From Nevskia sp964451925 (lineage in GTDB: Bacteria > Pseudomonadota > Gammaproteobacteria > Nevskiales > Nevskiaceae): a stretch of DNA of 64,000 nucleotides. This document shows positions 16,990 to 24,682 of the stretch, one piece after another. Below the pieces are notes generated by a model. It was given only the letters and a program-made list of their open reading frames with translations. It was not told the DNA's origin and ran no database searches. Each line of letters begins with the position of its first letter. Position 1 is the stretch's first letter. The position numbers were made by a program, and so were the translations under genes. Where the stretch lies: the NCBI GenBank assembly GCA_964451925.1, contig CAYVKA010000010.1, positions 35,347 through 99,346 of the forward strand, written 5' to 3'.

Positions 16990-17949
16990 ATGGCCGATAC
17001 CAAGAAAACCGTCCTCGTCACCGGCGCCGCCGGCTCTCTGGCCAAGCGCGTCATCGCCCGGCTGCATGGCAAGTACCATGTCATCGCGGTCGACTTCCGC
17101 CGCAAGGTGGAAACCGACGCCGGCATCCCCAGCTACCTGGTAGAGCTGCACAAGCGCGGCTTCGAGGACATCTTCGCCGAGCACCAGATCGACGCGGTGA
17201 TCCACATCGGCCGCATGTTCGCGCACGAGCGCGACCGCCTGCAGCGCTACAACGCCAACGTGCTGGGCAGCAAGCGGCTGCTCGATCTGTCGCGCAAGTA
17301 CGGCGTCAAGCAGGTGATCATCCACAGCACTTACTTCGTCTACGGCGCCTCGGCCTACAACCCGGCGCTGATCGACGAGGAGGCGCCGCTCAAGGCCAGC
17401 GAGGTGACGCAGGACCTGGTGGACTCGGTCGAGGTGGAGAGCCTGGCCACCATCTACCTGTGGAAACATCCGGATCTCAACATCACCATCCTGCGCCCCT
17501 GCAATGTGCTGGGGCCGGGGGTGCGCAACACCATGTCGATCCTGCTGGCCCGGCCGCTGGTGCCGGTGCTGGTGGGCTTCTCGCCGATGATGCAGTTCCT
17601 GCACGTGGAGGACATGGCCGAGGCGATGGTGCTGGCGTTCGAGAAGAACAAGCCGGGCATCTACAACGTCGCGCCGGAGGATTACGTGCCCTATCAGCAG
17701 GCGGTGACCGAATGCGGCTGCCGCAAACTGCCGATCCCGTCGATTCCGCCGCTGCTGCCGCGCAGCATCAGCAGCGCGCTCAACTGGAACGCGTTCTTCC
17801 CGCCGTACCTGGTCAACTACTTCAAGTATCCGGTGATCCTCGACGGCAAGCTGTTCCGCGATACTTTCGGCTGGAAGCCGAAGCGCAACCTCAACGACAT
17901 CTTCAGTTACTACCGTAAGCAGAAGCTGGCGGCCAAGGCCGTGAGATAA
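16990..17949 (+). CDS. Extended-SDR (NAD-dependent epimerase/dehydratase) family protein lacking the YxxxK dyad
   Basis: Rossmann-fold protein of 319 residues. The N-terminus VLVTGAAGSLAKRV (8-21) is the extended-SDR dinucleotide motif with Ala replacing the third Gly. IIHSTYFVYGASAYNP supplies the usual Ser/Thr region, and ILRPCNVLGPGVRN is the substrate-loop motif. Where YxxxK is expected the sequence reads QDLVDSVEVESL, so neither the catalytic Tyr nor Lys is visible. The protein may have a modified mechanism or a non-catalytic role. It probably forms an operon with the upstream acyltransferase (17-base gap) and ends before the dps promoter region. Confidence 0.8.
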   Translation: MADTKKTVLVTGAAGSLAKRVIARLHGKYHVIAVDFRRKVETDAGIPSYLVELHKRGFEDIFAEHQIDAVIHIGRMFAHERDRLQRYNANVLGSKRLLDLSRKYGVKQVIIHSTYFVYGASAYNPALIDEEAPLKASEVTQDLVDSVEVESLATIYLWKHPDLNITILRPCNVLGPGVRNTMSILLARPLVPVLVGFSPMMQFLHVEDMAEAMVLAFEKNKPGIYNVAPEDYVPYQQAVTECGCRKLPIPSIPPLLPRSISSALNWNAFFPPYLVNYFKYPVILDGKLFRDTFGWKPKRNLNDIFSYYRKQKLAAKAVR

Positions 17950-17986
17950 TAGTCACAATTAATTGACTGGACAGTTATATTTGATT

Positions 17987-18014
17987 TTGATTATCGTGCG
18001 GTGGCCGCTAGACT
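17987..18014 (+). promoter_or_regulatory. Candidate sigma-70 promoter of dps
   Basis: TTGATT (17987-17992), 16 bases, TAGACT (18009-18014) lies 42 bases upstream of the dps start. It is embedded in an AT-rich stretch (17950-17996) with a duplicated TTGATT and the sequence GATTATC, which has a loose resemblance to Fur-box halves. No full OxyR or Fur site can be claimed by eye. Confidence 0.4.
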
Positions 18015-18056
18015 GAGCTCCCTGAAAACATCATTGCGGTTCAACAGGAGTGCCTT

Positions 18057-18536
18057 ATGTCCGCCTACGCCACCAAGATCGACATCCCCGCCGCCACCCG
18101 CGACAAGGTCATCGCGCTGCTCAACCAGCAGCTGGCCGACACTTTCGACCTGTTCAGCCAGATCAAGCAGGCGCACTGGAATGTGAAGGGCATGCATTTC
18201 ATCGCCCTGCACGAGCTGTTCGACAAGCTGGCTGAAGAGACCGAGGACTACGTCGACGACATCGCCGAGCGCGCCACCGCCCTGGGCGGCGTGGCGGTCG
18301 GCACGGCGCGGGCCGCCGGCAAGGTGTCGCGCCTGCCGGAATTCCCGCTGGAAGGCGTGCACGGCAAGACCGCGGTCGAAGCCCTGGTGGAGCGTTATTC
18401 GATCCTCGCCAGCAGCACCCGCAAGGCGATCGAGACGGCCGCTTCGCTCGGCGACGCCGATACCTCCGACCTGTTCACCGGGGTGTCGCGCGGGCTCGAC
18501 AAGAGCCTGTGGTTCCTGGAAGCGCATCTGCAGTAA
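18057..18536 (+). CDS. dps: Dps-family DNA-protection/ferritin-like protein
   Basis: Forms a 12-subunit shell that oxidises and stores iron with peroxide and protects DNA in stress or stationary phase. The 159-residue protein has the ferroxidase ligands in their usual setting: His40 in AHWNVKG, His52, Asp56, and Asp67/Glu71 in VDDIAERA. The N-terminus contains a Lys and an Arg that could contact DNA, but there is no long basic tail. A strong AGGAG precedes the ATG. It is monocistronic and convergent with the GntR regulator, with a palindrome between them. Regulation by peroxide or iron is likely from the family. Confidence 0.93.
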   Translation: MSAYATKIDIPAATRDKVIALLNQQLADTFDLFSQIKQAHWNVKGMHFIALHELFDKLAEETEDYVDDIAERATALGGVAVGTARAAGKVSRLPEFPLEGVHGKTAVEALVERYSILASSTRKAIETAASLGDADTSDLFTGVSRGLDKSLWFLEAHLQ

Positions 18537-18559
18537 CGCCGCTCCCGGCCATGTTCCCG

Positions 18560-18595
18560 GCCGCGCCCTCTCCCCGCTGCGGGAGAGGACGCGGC
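18560..18595. terminator. Palindrome between convergent dps and GntR genes
   Basis: A long stem of two parts: outer GCCGCG (18560-18565) / CGCGGC (18590-18595) and inner CCTCTCCC (18567-18574) / GGGAGAGG (18581-18588) around a 6-base loop. There is no T-tract on either strand, so factor-independent termination is uncertain. CCTCTCCC-loop-GGGAGAGG palindromes are common intergenic repeats in related genomes, and this may be one of them. Confidence 0.45.
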
Positions 18596-18605
18596 AAGGC
18601 AGGGC

Positions 18606-19403
18606 TCAAGCCTTCTTCGCCGCCGCGCGCCGGCGCCGCTGCAGCACCGGGGGCTTGGCCGCGCGGTGCGCCTCGATCACCATGTCCATGTAGAACTGGG
18701 TGGCGGCGATCATCTCCTGGGCCGCGTTCTCGGCTTCGTAGCCGTCGCGCGCGATGATCGCCTCGCAGGTCTTGCGGAACTGCGCCGCCGACAGCACGCC
18801 CAGGTCGGGTTGCAGATGGACCAGCAGCTCATGGCGCATCAGGTGGTGCTGCCAGCGCTCCAGCCGCGCCACCCGCGTCAGCAACTCCACCGCCAGCGGA
18901 TTGCCGCAGCGTTCGCAGATATAGCCGCCGAGGATCATCGCCACGCGGTTGTGCTCGACCGTGTCGGTGGTCTGGCGCACGCAGGCCTCGTAGCGCTGCA
19001 CCAGGGCCAGCAGACCGGGGCCGTCCTCGCCGCGGAAGCGCTCCGCCGCCAGCCGGCACACCGTGCCGAACAGCACCTTCTGCATTTCCAGCGCGTCGTG
19101 CAGGCGCTGCAGGTCGAGCTCGATGACGCGGGCACCGCGCCAGGGCACGATCTCGACGAAGCCCTCGCGCGCCAGGTGGCGGAAGGCCTCGCGCACCGGG
19201 CTGTGCGATACGTCGAAGCGCTCGACCACCTCGCGCTCGCGGATCCAGCTGCCGGGCGGCAGGCGCCAGGCGATGATGTCACGCATGATGGCGTCGGCGA
19301 TGCGCCGGTCCAGCGTCGGGTCGCTCGCCGGCCCGCGCGGCGGGGCGGCGGCCGGCTGCCTGGCCCGGGTGCGCCCGCCGCCGCGTTTCGGGGGTGCTTT
19401 CAT
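18606..19403 (-). CDS. GntR-family transcriptional regulator (FadR-type)
   Basis: DNA-binding regulator of 265 residues. The N-terminal winged helix (about 27-95) includes the GntR motif REREVVERFDVSHSPVREAFRHLAREGFVEIVPWRGARV. An all-helical C-terminal FCD-like effector domain (about 100-235) follows, with a basic RRRRAAAKKA tail. The start at 19403 was chosen because the longer frame would overlap mutM. The gene begins 10 bases after mutM on the same strand and may share its message. The ligand and targets are unknown. Confidence 0.87.
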   Translation of the reverse strand: MKAPPKRGGGRTRARQPAAAPPRGPASDPTLDRRIADAIMRDIIAWRLPPGSWIREREVVERFDVSHSPVREAFRHLAREGFVEIVPWRGARVIELDLQRLHDALEMQKVLFGTVCRLAAERFRGEDGPGLLALVQRYEACVRQTTDTVEHNRVAMILGGYICERCGNPLAVELLTRVARLERWQHHLMRHELLVHLQPDLGVLSAAQFRKTCEAIIARDGYEAENAAQEMIAATQFYMDMVIEAHRAAKPPVLQRRRRAAAKKA

Positions 19404-19413
19404 GCGCGTAGGC

Positions 19414-20229
19414 TCAACGCTGGCAGCTCGGGCAATAAAAGCTGGAGCGCTGCCCCAGCACCAGGCGCTTGATCGGCGTGGCGCAGACATAGCAGGGCCG
19501 GTGCTCGCGGTCGTAGACGCGCAGCTCCTGCTGGAAATAGCCGTTGGAACCGTCGCTACCGCGGAAGTCGCGCAGGGTGGTGCCGCCGTGCTCGATGGCT
19601 ACGCGCAGCACCTGGAGGATGGCTTCGGCCAGGCGCGCGTACTGGGCGCGGGTGACCTTGCCGGCCGCCGTCCCGGGCCGGATCCCGGCGTGGAACAACG
19701 CTTCGGAGGCGTAGATATTGCCGACGCCGACGACCATGCGCCCGTCCATGATGAACAGCTTGACCGCGGCGCGGCGCCCGCGCGAGCGCTGGTACAGGTA
19801 GTCGCCGGAGAATTCGGCGGAAAACGGCTCCGGTCCCATGCCGGCGAGCAGCGCGTGCTGCGCCTCGGCGGCCGGCCAGGGCAGCACCGCGCCGAAGCGG
19901 CGCGGGTCGTGGAAGCGCAGCAGGACCTTGCCGGAGAGCAGCAGGTCGACATGGTCGTGCTTCTTCAGCGGCGCGGCGGGATCGAGCACCAGCAAGCGGC
20001 CGGTCATGCCCAGGTGCACGATGAGGCGGTCGCCGCCCAGGTCGAAGATCAGGTATTTGCCGCGCCGGCCGACGGCGCGGATCTTCCTGCCGCGCGCGAA
20101 CGCGGCGAATTCAGCCGGGATCGGCCAGCGCAGGCGCGGGTCGCGCACGGTGACTTCGCGGATGGTGCGGCCGACGACATGCGGCTCGACGCCGCGGCGG
20201 ATGGTCTCGACTTCGGGAAGCTCGGGCAT
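19414..20229 (-). CDS. mutM: Formamidopyrimidine-DNA glycosylase MutM (Fpg)
   Basis: Removes 8-oxoguanine and formamidopyrimidines and cleaves the abasic site by beta/delta elimination. The 271-residue protein starts with PELPEVET, whose Pro becomes the N-terminal nucleophile after Met removal and whose Glu is catalytic. Lys in RRGKYLIFDL corresponds to the essential beta-hairpin Lys. GVGNIYASEALF is the helix-two-turn-helix, and the C-terminus is a zinc finger with CYVC and CPSC pairs. Sequence is full length with no missing key residue. It is transcribed toward the GntR gene. Confidence 0.97.
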   Translation of the reverse strand: MPELPEVETIRRGVEPHVVGRTIREVTVRDPRLRWPIPAEFAAFARGRKIRAVGRRGKYLIFDLGGDRLIVHLGMTGRLLVLDPAAPLKKHDHVDLLLSGKVLLRFHDPRRFGAVLPWPAAEAQHALLAGMGPEPFSAEFSGDYLYQRSRGRRAAVKLFIMDGRMVVGVGNIYASEALFHAGIRPGTAAGKVTRAQYARLAEAILQVLRVAIEHGGTTLRDFRGSDGSNGYFQQELRVYDREHRPCYVCATPIKRLVLGQRSSFYCPSCQR

Positions 20230-20324
20230 GGCGGCGAGTGTCCGCTATTCGGGAAAACGCGCCAATAGGCCTGAGCGTTTCTGCCTGATGGATCGATCAA
20301 GCCGTCTGATCAATTGAATGATCG

Positions 20325-20378
20325 TCATTCCCGCGTAGGCGGGAAGACTGGACCCCCCGCCTACGCGGGGGTGATGAA
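20325..20378. repeat. REP-like inverted repeat
   Basis: The arms contain CCCGCGTAGGCGGG (20331-20344) and CCCGCCTACGCGGG (20356-20369), exact reverse complements, around an 11-base centre. The outer flank GTCATT and the GTGATGAATG side are weakly complementary. The GTCATTCCCGCG start is typical of short palindromic repeats scattered in many proteobacterial genomes. It lies between the 3' end of the DUF4340 gene and the start of mutM and may also stop transcription. Only one copy is in the window. Confidence 0.7.
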
Positions 20379-20459
20379 TGGATCAGAGACTCCCTAGGGC
20401 CTGGCGGGCGCGGCAGCCGGCGCCGCGTCCACTTTCTTGCCGGAGTCGGCCGGGACTTT

Positions 20460-21350
20460 CTACTCCGCGGCCGGAGGCGGCGACGGTTGCGGCAGCTTGA
20501 GCAGCTTGTCGGCGTCGCTCTTGGCCAGGTCGTACTGCACCTTGAGGTCGCCGCGCTCCAGCACCAGCTGCGGCTCGCGGCCGGCGATGGTGAAGCTCAG
20601 GCTGCTGCCGTCCTGCAGCGTGACCACAGCGCCCTGCGGTGGCGCGACCGGCGGCTTGGCATCGGCCGGGCTGGCCGCATTCCATAGCGCGCGGGCGCCG
20701 GCCCAGGTGTCGACGAACTTCTGCAGCTCGTCGCTGCCGGCCTTGGGGTCGGCCGGATCGGCCACCCAGGACTTGCCATCGGCCGAGCGCAACACCTTGA
20801 ACCCGGGCACGCTGATGCTGGCGATGCGCGCGCCCTCGGGCAGCAGGGTCTTGGCCACCAGGTCGGAATAGTCCGCATCCAACGCCGAGGCGGGCGGATC
20901 GTCGATCAAGCCGATCCTGCCGCCGCCCGGGCCCGCCGCCGCCATGACGTAGCGGCGGTAGTTCAGCGGCTCGGTGCCGCCGAAGTCCACCCGCGTGTCG
21001 TTCAGCGTCAGGCTGAAGCCCGGGGGGTCCAGGCCCAGGTCGGCCAGCTTGACGTCCTTCGGGTCGATGCTGGACTTGGTTTCCGCCGTCGCCACGTTGA
21101 GCAGCGAGTTCAGCTCGTAGGGATCGGCCGCCACCTGCACCGGCGCGGTCAGCGCCCACTTGCCGTCCTTCTTCTGCAGCACGATGTCCGGCGTATTGGC
21201 GTGGTGCAGCGTGATCTTGTCGATGGCCTCGACCTTCAGCGCGGTCAGGGGCTGGCCTTTCGGCGCCTCCTTCTTCTGGCCGAAGTACAGCACGGCGGCC
21301 AGCACCAGCACGATGGCCATCAGGATCAGGTTGAGTCGCAGCTGCTTCAC
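20460..21350 (-). CDS. DUF4340 protein, last gene of a Gld-like ABC operon
   Basis: Predicted membrane-anchored periplasmic protein of 296 residues: one N-terminal helix (about 4-22, LNLILMAIVLVLAAVLYFG) then a repetitive beta-rich domain typical of DUF4340 (ALKVEAIDKITLHH, LQKKDGKWALTAPV). Start is GTG 21350 preceded by GGAGAG. It follows the GldG-like gene by 16 bases. Its TAG stop (20462-20460) is followed in the same frame by 21 more sense codons with an Ala/Pro/Lys-rich composition before a second TAG (20396-20394), so the C-terminus may have been shortened by a nonsense change. Function is unknown; context suggests service to the ABC complex. Confidence 0.82.
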   Translation of the reverse strand: MKQLRLNLILMAIVLVLAAVLYFGQKKEAPKGQPLTALKVEAIDKITLHHANTPDIVLQKKDGKWALTAPVQVAADPYELNSLLNVATAETKSSIDPKDVKLADLGLDPPGFSLTLNDTRVDFGGTEPLNYRRYVMAAAGPGGGRIGLIDDPPASALDADYSDLVAKTLLPEGARIASISVPGFKVLRSADGKSWVADPADPKAGSDELQKFVDTWAGARALWNAASPADAKPPVAPPQGAVVTLQDGSSLSFTIAGREPQLVLERGDLKVQYDLAKSDADKLLKLPQPSPPPAAE

Positions 21351-21366
21351 GTTCGCTCTCCGGGCC

Positions 21367-22791
21367 TTACTTGCGGCGGCGGCGCACCCAGCGGGTGATG
21401 CCGTAGCCGAGCAGCAGCACCGGCAACACCAGCGTGTAGCCGACCACCACCAGCCAGGTGGCCCAGCCGGGCAGGTACAGCGAGGTGTCCGGCGCCTTGG
21501 GCACGTCGATGTTGAGCAGCGCATCGCGCGAAGCCAGCCACTGGAACAGGTTCAGCCCGAGCTGCTTGTTGCCGAGCTGGGCCAAGTTGGCATCGGTGAG
21601 GAAATCGGAATCGCCGACCACCGCCACGCGCTGCTGCCGCGTGCCGGGCTTGTCCTCGCCGGTCTTGGCTTCCGGCGTCGCCGCCGGCGCGCCAGCGGCG
21701 GGCACCGCGCGCGACAGCGTCAGTCCGATGGTGAGCGGTCCTGGCTTGTCGCCGGTCTTGGGATCGAACGTGATCGGACCCTGCATCGGGCCAGTCTCCA
21801 GCCAGGAGCGCTCGCTGGTCTGCAGCAGCGGCAGCACATCCCAGCCGGCGGCGCGATCGGCGTCCTGGTCGAAGCTCAGCGGACGCACCAGCGGAAACGC
21901 GGTGTCATCGACGAAATCGCGCGTCACCGGGTTGGGCGGATAGTCGGTGGCCAGATACACGGCGGGGCTGCCGGTACCGAGCGCTTCGTAGTCAGGGAAC
22001 ACGGCGAAGCCGTTTTCCCAGGTGATGCCGAGAGTCTTGGCCACGGCTTCGAGGCCGGCGGGCTGCGCCGGGTCGTTGAGCCACAGCAGATTGCCGCCGC
22101 CCTTGACGTAGTCGTCGATGATCTTGATCTCGCCGTCGAGCAGCTTCTGCGTCGGGCTGGCGATGACCAGCACCGAAGTGTTGTCGGGAACCTTCGGCGT
22201 TTTCACCAGGTTGAGGCCCTGCACCTTGAGGCCCTTGTCGCGCAGGGCCTGGGCCAGCTGCACGTAGCCGTTCTGCGAAGCGCCTTCCTCGTCGGCCCCG
22301 CTCGGGTTGAGGCTGCGCTCGCCGTGGCCTTCGAGGAACACCACGTAATGCTCGCCCGAGTCGGTCAGGCGCTGCAGCGCGCCAGTGACGGCGGACTCAG
22401 ACAGCACGCGCAGCGTTTCGCGCCGGCCCTGGTACTCGACCACCACTTCGCCCGGCTGGTCGATCTTGTAGTCCTTGACCTTGACCGGGTCCTTGGACGG
22501 ATCGACGAAGTTGACCGAGATGTTGGGCTTGACCCGCTGGTAGCGGGCGATCCACATCTCGATGTCGCGGCGGTTCTCGGAATCCGGGTAAAGGAAGCCG
22601 GTGAAGCTGACCGGGTCCGGCATCTGCTTGAGCAGCTTCTGGCTGGCGGCGGTCAGGGTGTTGCGGCCGCCCGCGGTCCAGTCGGCCTGCAGCTTGTAAC
22701 GCACCGACAGGAAGCCGGCCAGGCCGATGACCACGGCAATGAGCAGGCCGTTGAGCAGTTGTTGCAGCAGTTTGGAGTTCTTGGAGTTCAT
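21367..22791 (-). CDS. GldG-like ABC-system auxiliary protein
   Basis: 474-residue protein of the GldG family (ABC-type uncharacterised transport system). A membrane helix near 13-32 and another near 445-465 flank a large extracytoplasmic region. The N-terminal part of that region (NTLTAASQKLLKQMPDPVSFTGFLYPDSENRRDIEMWIARY) and the later VVVEYQGRRE and VVFLEGHGERS segments are typical. The C-terminus ends in a short Arg/Lys tail. The gene follows the permease by 27 bases. In Bacteroidetes GldFG take part in gliding; in Proteobacteria the substrate of this transporter is unknown. Confidence 0.85.
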   Translation of the reverse strand: MNSKNSKLLQQLLNGLLIAVVIGLAGFLSVRYKLQADWTAGGRNTLTAASQKLLKQMPDPVSFTGFLYPDSENRRDIEMWIARYQRVKPNISVNFVDPSKDPVKVKDYKIDQPGEVVVEYQGRRETLRVLSESAVTGALQRLTDSGEHYVVFLEGHGERSLNPSGADEEGASQNGYVQLAQALRDKGLKVQGLNLVKTPKVPDNTSVLVIASPTQKLLDGEIKIIDDYVKGGGNLLWLNDPAQPAGLEAVAKTLGITWENGFAVFPDYEALGTGSPAVYLATDYPPNPVTRDFVDDTAFPLVRPLSFDQDADRAAGWDVLPLLQTSERSWLETGPMQGPITFDPKTGDKPGPLTIGLTLSRAVPAAGAPAATPEAKTGEDKPGTRQQRVAVVGDSDFLTDANLAQLGNKQLGLNLFQWLASRDALLNIDVPKAPDTSLYLPGWATWLVVVGYTLVLPVLLLGYGITRWVRRRRK

Positions 22792-22818
22792 AAGGCGTTT
22801 GCGGGTGCGCGGATCGCT

Positions 22819-23565
22819 TCAGTTACGCTCGATATCCAGCCGCAGCACGGCCAGCCACAGGAAGAACACGGTGAACAGCACGTAGTAGATGACGTCCGCG
22901 GTGTTGAAAATTCCCCTGCGCAGGCTCTCGAAGTGGCCGATCAGCGACAGGTAGCCGAACACCTGGGCAAAGGGGATCTGCTGGTTGGCGACGATCTGGA
23001 TCAGCCACACCAGCAGCAGCAGGCCGAAGCTCAGCACCGCGGCGATGGTCGGCTCGCGCGTCAGGGTGGAGACGAACAGCCCGGCCGCGCCGAACGCCAG
23101 CATCATCAGGAACAGGCCGAGCAGGCCGGCGCCGATGAAGCCCAGGTCCAGATGGGTGCCGGACAGCAGAGTCAGCGGCATGATCGCCAGCAGCAGCAGC
23201 GTCGCCAGCATGAAGCTGACCAGGCCGAGGAACTTGCCCAGCACGATCTCGATCAGCGAGGCCGGCGCCGACAGCAGCAGCGTGATGCTGCCGCTCTTGC
23301 GCTCCTCGGCGAACAGCCGCATGGTCATCAGCGGCATCACCAGCAGCAGCAGCACCGTGGCGAAGCCGAACAGGCCGCCGCCGATGAAGTCGGCCACGCC
23401 CTGGAACTGGTCGGCCATCTGCGCGTTCTGCGCATAGCCGAACAGCAGCGTGGCGAAGATGAAGCCGAGGATCATCTGCAGCACGAACAGCACCGCCCAG
23501 GCCAGCGGTGAAACAAAGATGCGGCGCGCCTCGTTGCGCGCGATGGTCAGGACGACGGTGCTCAC
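22819..23565 (-). CDS. GldF-like ABC-2 type permease
   Basis: Membrane subunit of the ABC system, 248 residues with six predicted helices. RRIFVSPLAWAVLFVLQMILG opens helix 1, and FAEERKSGSITLLLSAP is the amphipathic coupling segment typical of ABC-2 permeases of the GldF/NosY type. The GTG start overlaps the stop of the ATPase gene (GTGA at 23562-23565) and follows a strong AAGGAGG, ensuring coupled translation. It works with the ATPase and the GldG-like protein. Confidence 0.87.
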   Translation of the reverse strand: MSTVVLTIARNEARRIFVSPLAWAVLFVLQMILGFIFATLLFGYAQNAQMADQFQGVADFIGGGLFGFATVLLLLVMPLMTMRLFAEERKSGSITLLLSAPASLIEIVLGKFLGLVSFMLATLLLLAIMPLTLLSGTHLDLGFIGAGLLGLFLMMLAFGAAGLFVSTLTREPTIAAVLSFGLLLLVWLIQIVANQQIPFAQVFGYLSLIGHFESLRRGIFNTADVIYYVLFTVFFLWLAVLRLDIERN

Positions 23566-24518
23566 GCGGCCTCCTTCTGCGTTTCGTGGATGGTGATGTC
23601 GCCGGAGGTCAGTTCGACGAACACCTCTTCCAGCGTCTTGGCCTGCGAGCGCAGCTCGAACAGGCCCCAGCCGTTCTTCGCCGCCGTTTCGGCCAGGACT
23701 TCGCGCGGATCGGCGCCCGCGTCCACGGCCAGGCGGAACAGGCCGCCGTCCAGCGCCTCGGCGTGGTTCACGCCCGGCAGGCCCTTCAGGGTTTCCAGCG
23801 AGGGCGGCCGGCGCAGGCCGGCGATCACGGTTTCGACACGGTGCTGCGCCGTGTTCTCGATCGACTCCGAGTACACCGAACGGCCCTTGTTGACGATCAT
23901 CACGCGGCTGCACACCGCCTGGATCTCCGGCAGGATGTGGCTGGACAGGATCACGCTGTGGCTCTCGCCGAGCTGTTTGATCAGCGCCCGGATCTCGCGT
24001 ATCTGGATCGGGTCCAGGCCCACGGTGGGTTCGTCGAGGATGATCACCGGCGGGCGGTGGATGATGGCCTGGGCCAGGCCGACGCGCTGCTGGTAGCCTT
24101 TGGACAGGTTGTGGATCAGGCGCTCGGCCACATCCACCAGGCCGCAGGCCTGCTTGGCACGGATCACCGCCGCCTCGCGCTCGCCGCCGGGGATGCCGTG
24201 CAGGCCGGCGCAGAAGCGCAGGTATTCGTTGACCGTCAGTTCCGGGTACAGCGGCGGCTGTTCCGGCAGGTAGCCGAGGCTGGCCTTGGCCGCCTTGGGA
24301 TCCTGCGTCAGGTCGATGCCGTTGATCTTCACCGTGCCGCCGCTGGGCGCCAGGCAGCCGGCGAGCATCTTCATCGTGGTGGACTTGCCGGCGCCGTTGG
24401 GGCCGAGCAGGCCGAGGATTTCACCCTTGCGCAGGGTCAGGTCGAGGCCGCTGACCGCCGTCGTCGCGCCGTAGCGCCGCGACAGCTCGCGGGCCTCGAT
24501 GAGGATCTGGTTTTCCAT
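23562..24518 (-). CDS. GldA-like ABC transporter ATP-binding protein
   Basis: Cytoplasmic ATPase of 318 residues energising the GldF-like permease. Walker A GPNGAGKST (39-47), signature LSKGYQQRVGLAQ (near 138-150) and Walker B VIILDEPTVGLDP (near 158-170) are intact. The C-terminal extension of about 90 residues after the ATPase core is typical of GldA/NatA-type exporters. It is the first gene of a four-gene minus-strand operon (ATPase, permease, GldG-like, DUF4340). TATAGT at 24605-24600 (minus strand) could be a -10 element, but no good -35 accompanies it. Confidence 0.88.
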   Translation of the reverse strand: MENQILIEARELSRRYGATTAVSGLDLTLRKGEILGLLGPNGAGKSTTMKMLAGCLAPSGGTVKINGIDLTQDPKAAKASLGYLPEQPPLYPELTVNEYLRFCAGLHGIPGGEREAAVIRAKQACGLVDVAERLIHNLSKGYQQRVGLAQAIIHRPPVIILDEPTVGLDPIQIREIRALIKQLGESHSVILSSHILPEIQAVCSRVMIVNKGRSVYSESIENTAQHRVETVIAGLRRPPSLETLKGLPGVNHAEALDGGLFRLAVDAGADPREVLAETAAKNGWGLFELRSQAKTLEEVFVELTSGDITIHETQKEAA

Positions 24519-24609
24519 GAGTGGATGGTTTGTAGGTCTTGGAGGATGCGGCGGGCCTGTGACCGGCACCGCCGGCCCGGAGTTCCCGGGGCGCGCCGTA
24601 CTATACAAG

Positions 24610-24678
24610 CCGGGATGCGGGAATGGGGAATGGGGAATCGCAGCAGCCGATTCCACATTCCCCGTTCCCGTATCCCGG
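24610..24678. repeat. Heptad-built palindrome R1
   Basis: Two 31-base arms (24610-24640 and 24648-24678) pair around a 7-base centre with only a few mismatches. Each arm is made of four 7-bp units of the GGGAATG/GGGAATC type; the left arm reads GGGATGC, GGGAATG, GGGAATG, GGGAATC. It lies between the Gld-like operon and lpxL2, ending just before the 3' end of lpxL2. The related elements R2 and R3 follow within 1.7 kb. Confidence 0.8.
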
Positions 24679-24682
24679 CGTT

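Noticed and set aside
17950..18056. Fur or OxyR operator upstream of dps
   Set aside because: Only partial GATTATC-like similarity; the full consensus could not be matched by eye, so only a basic promoter is annotated.
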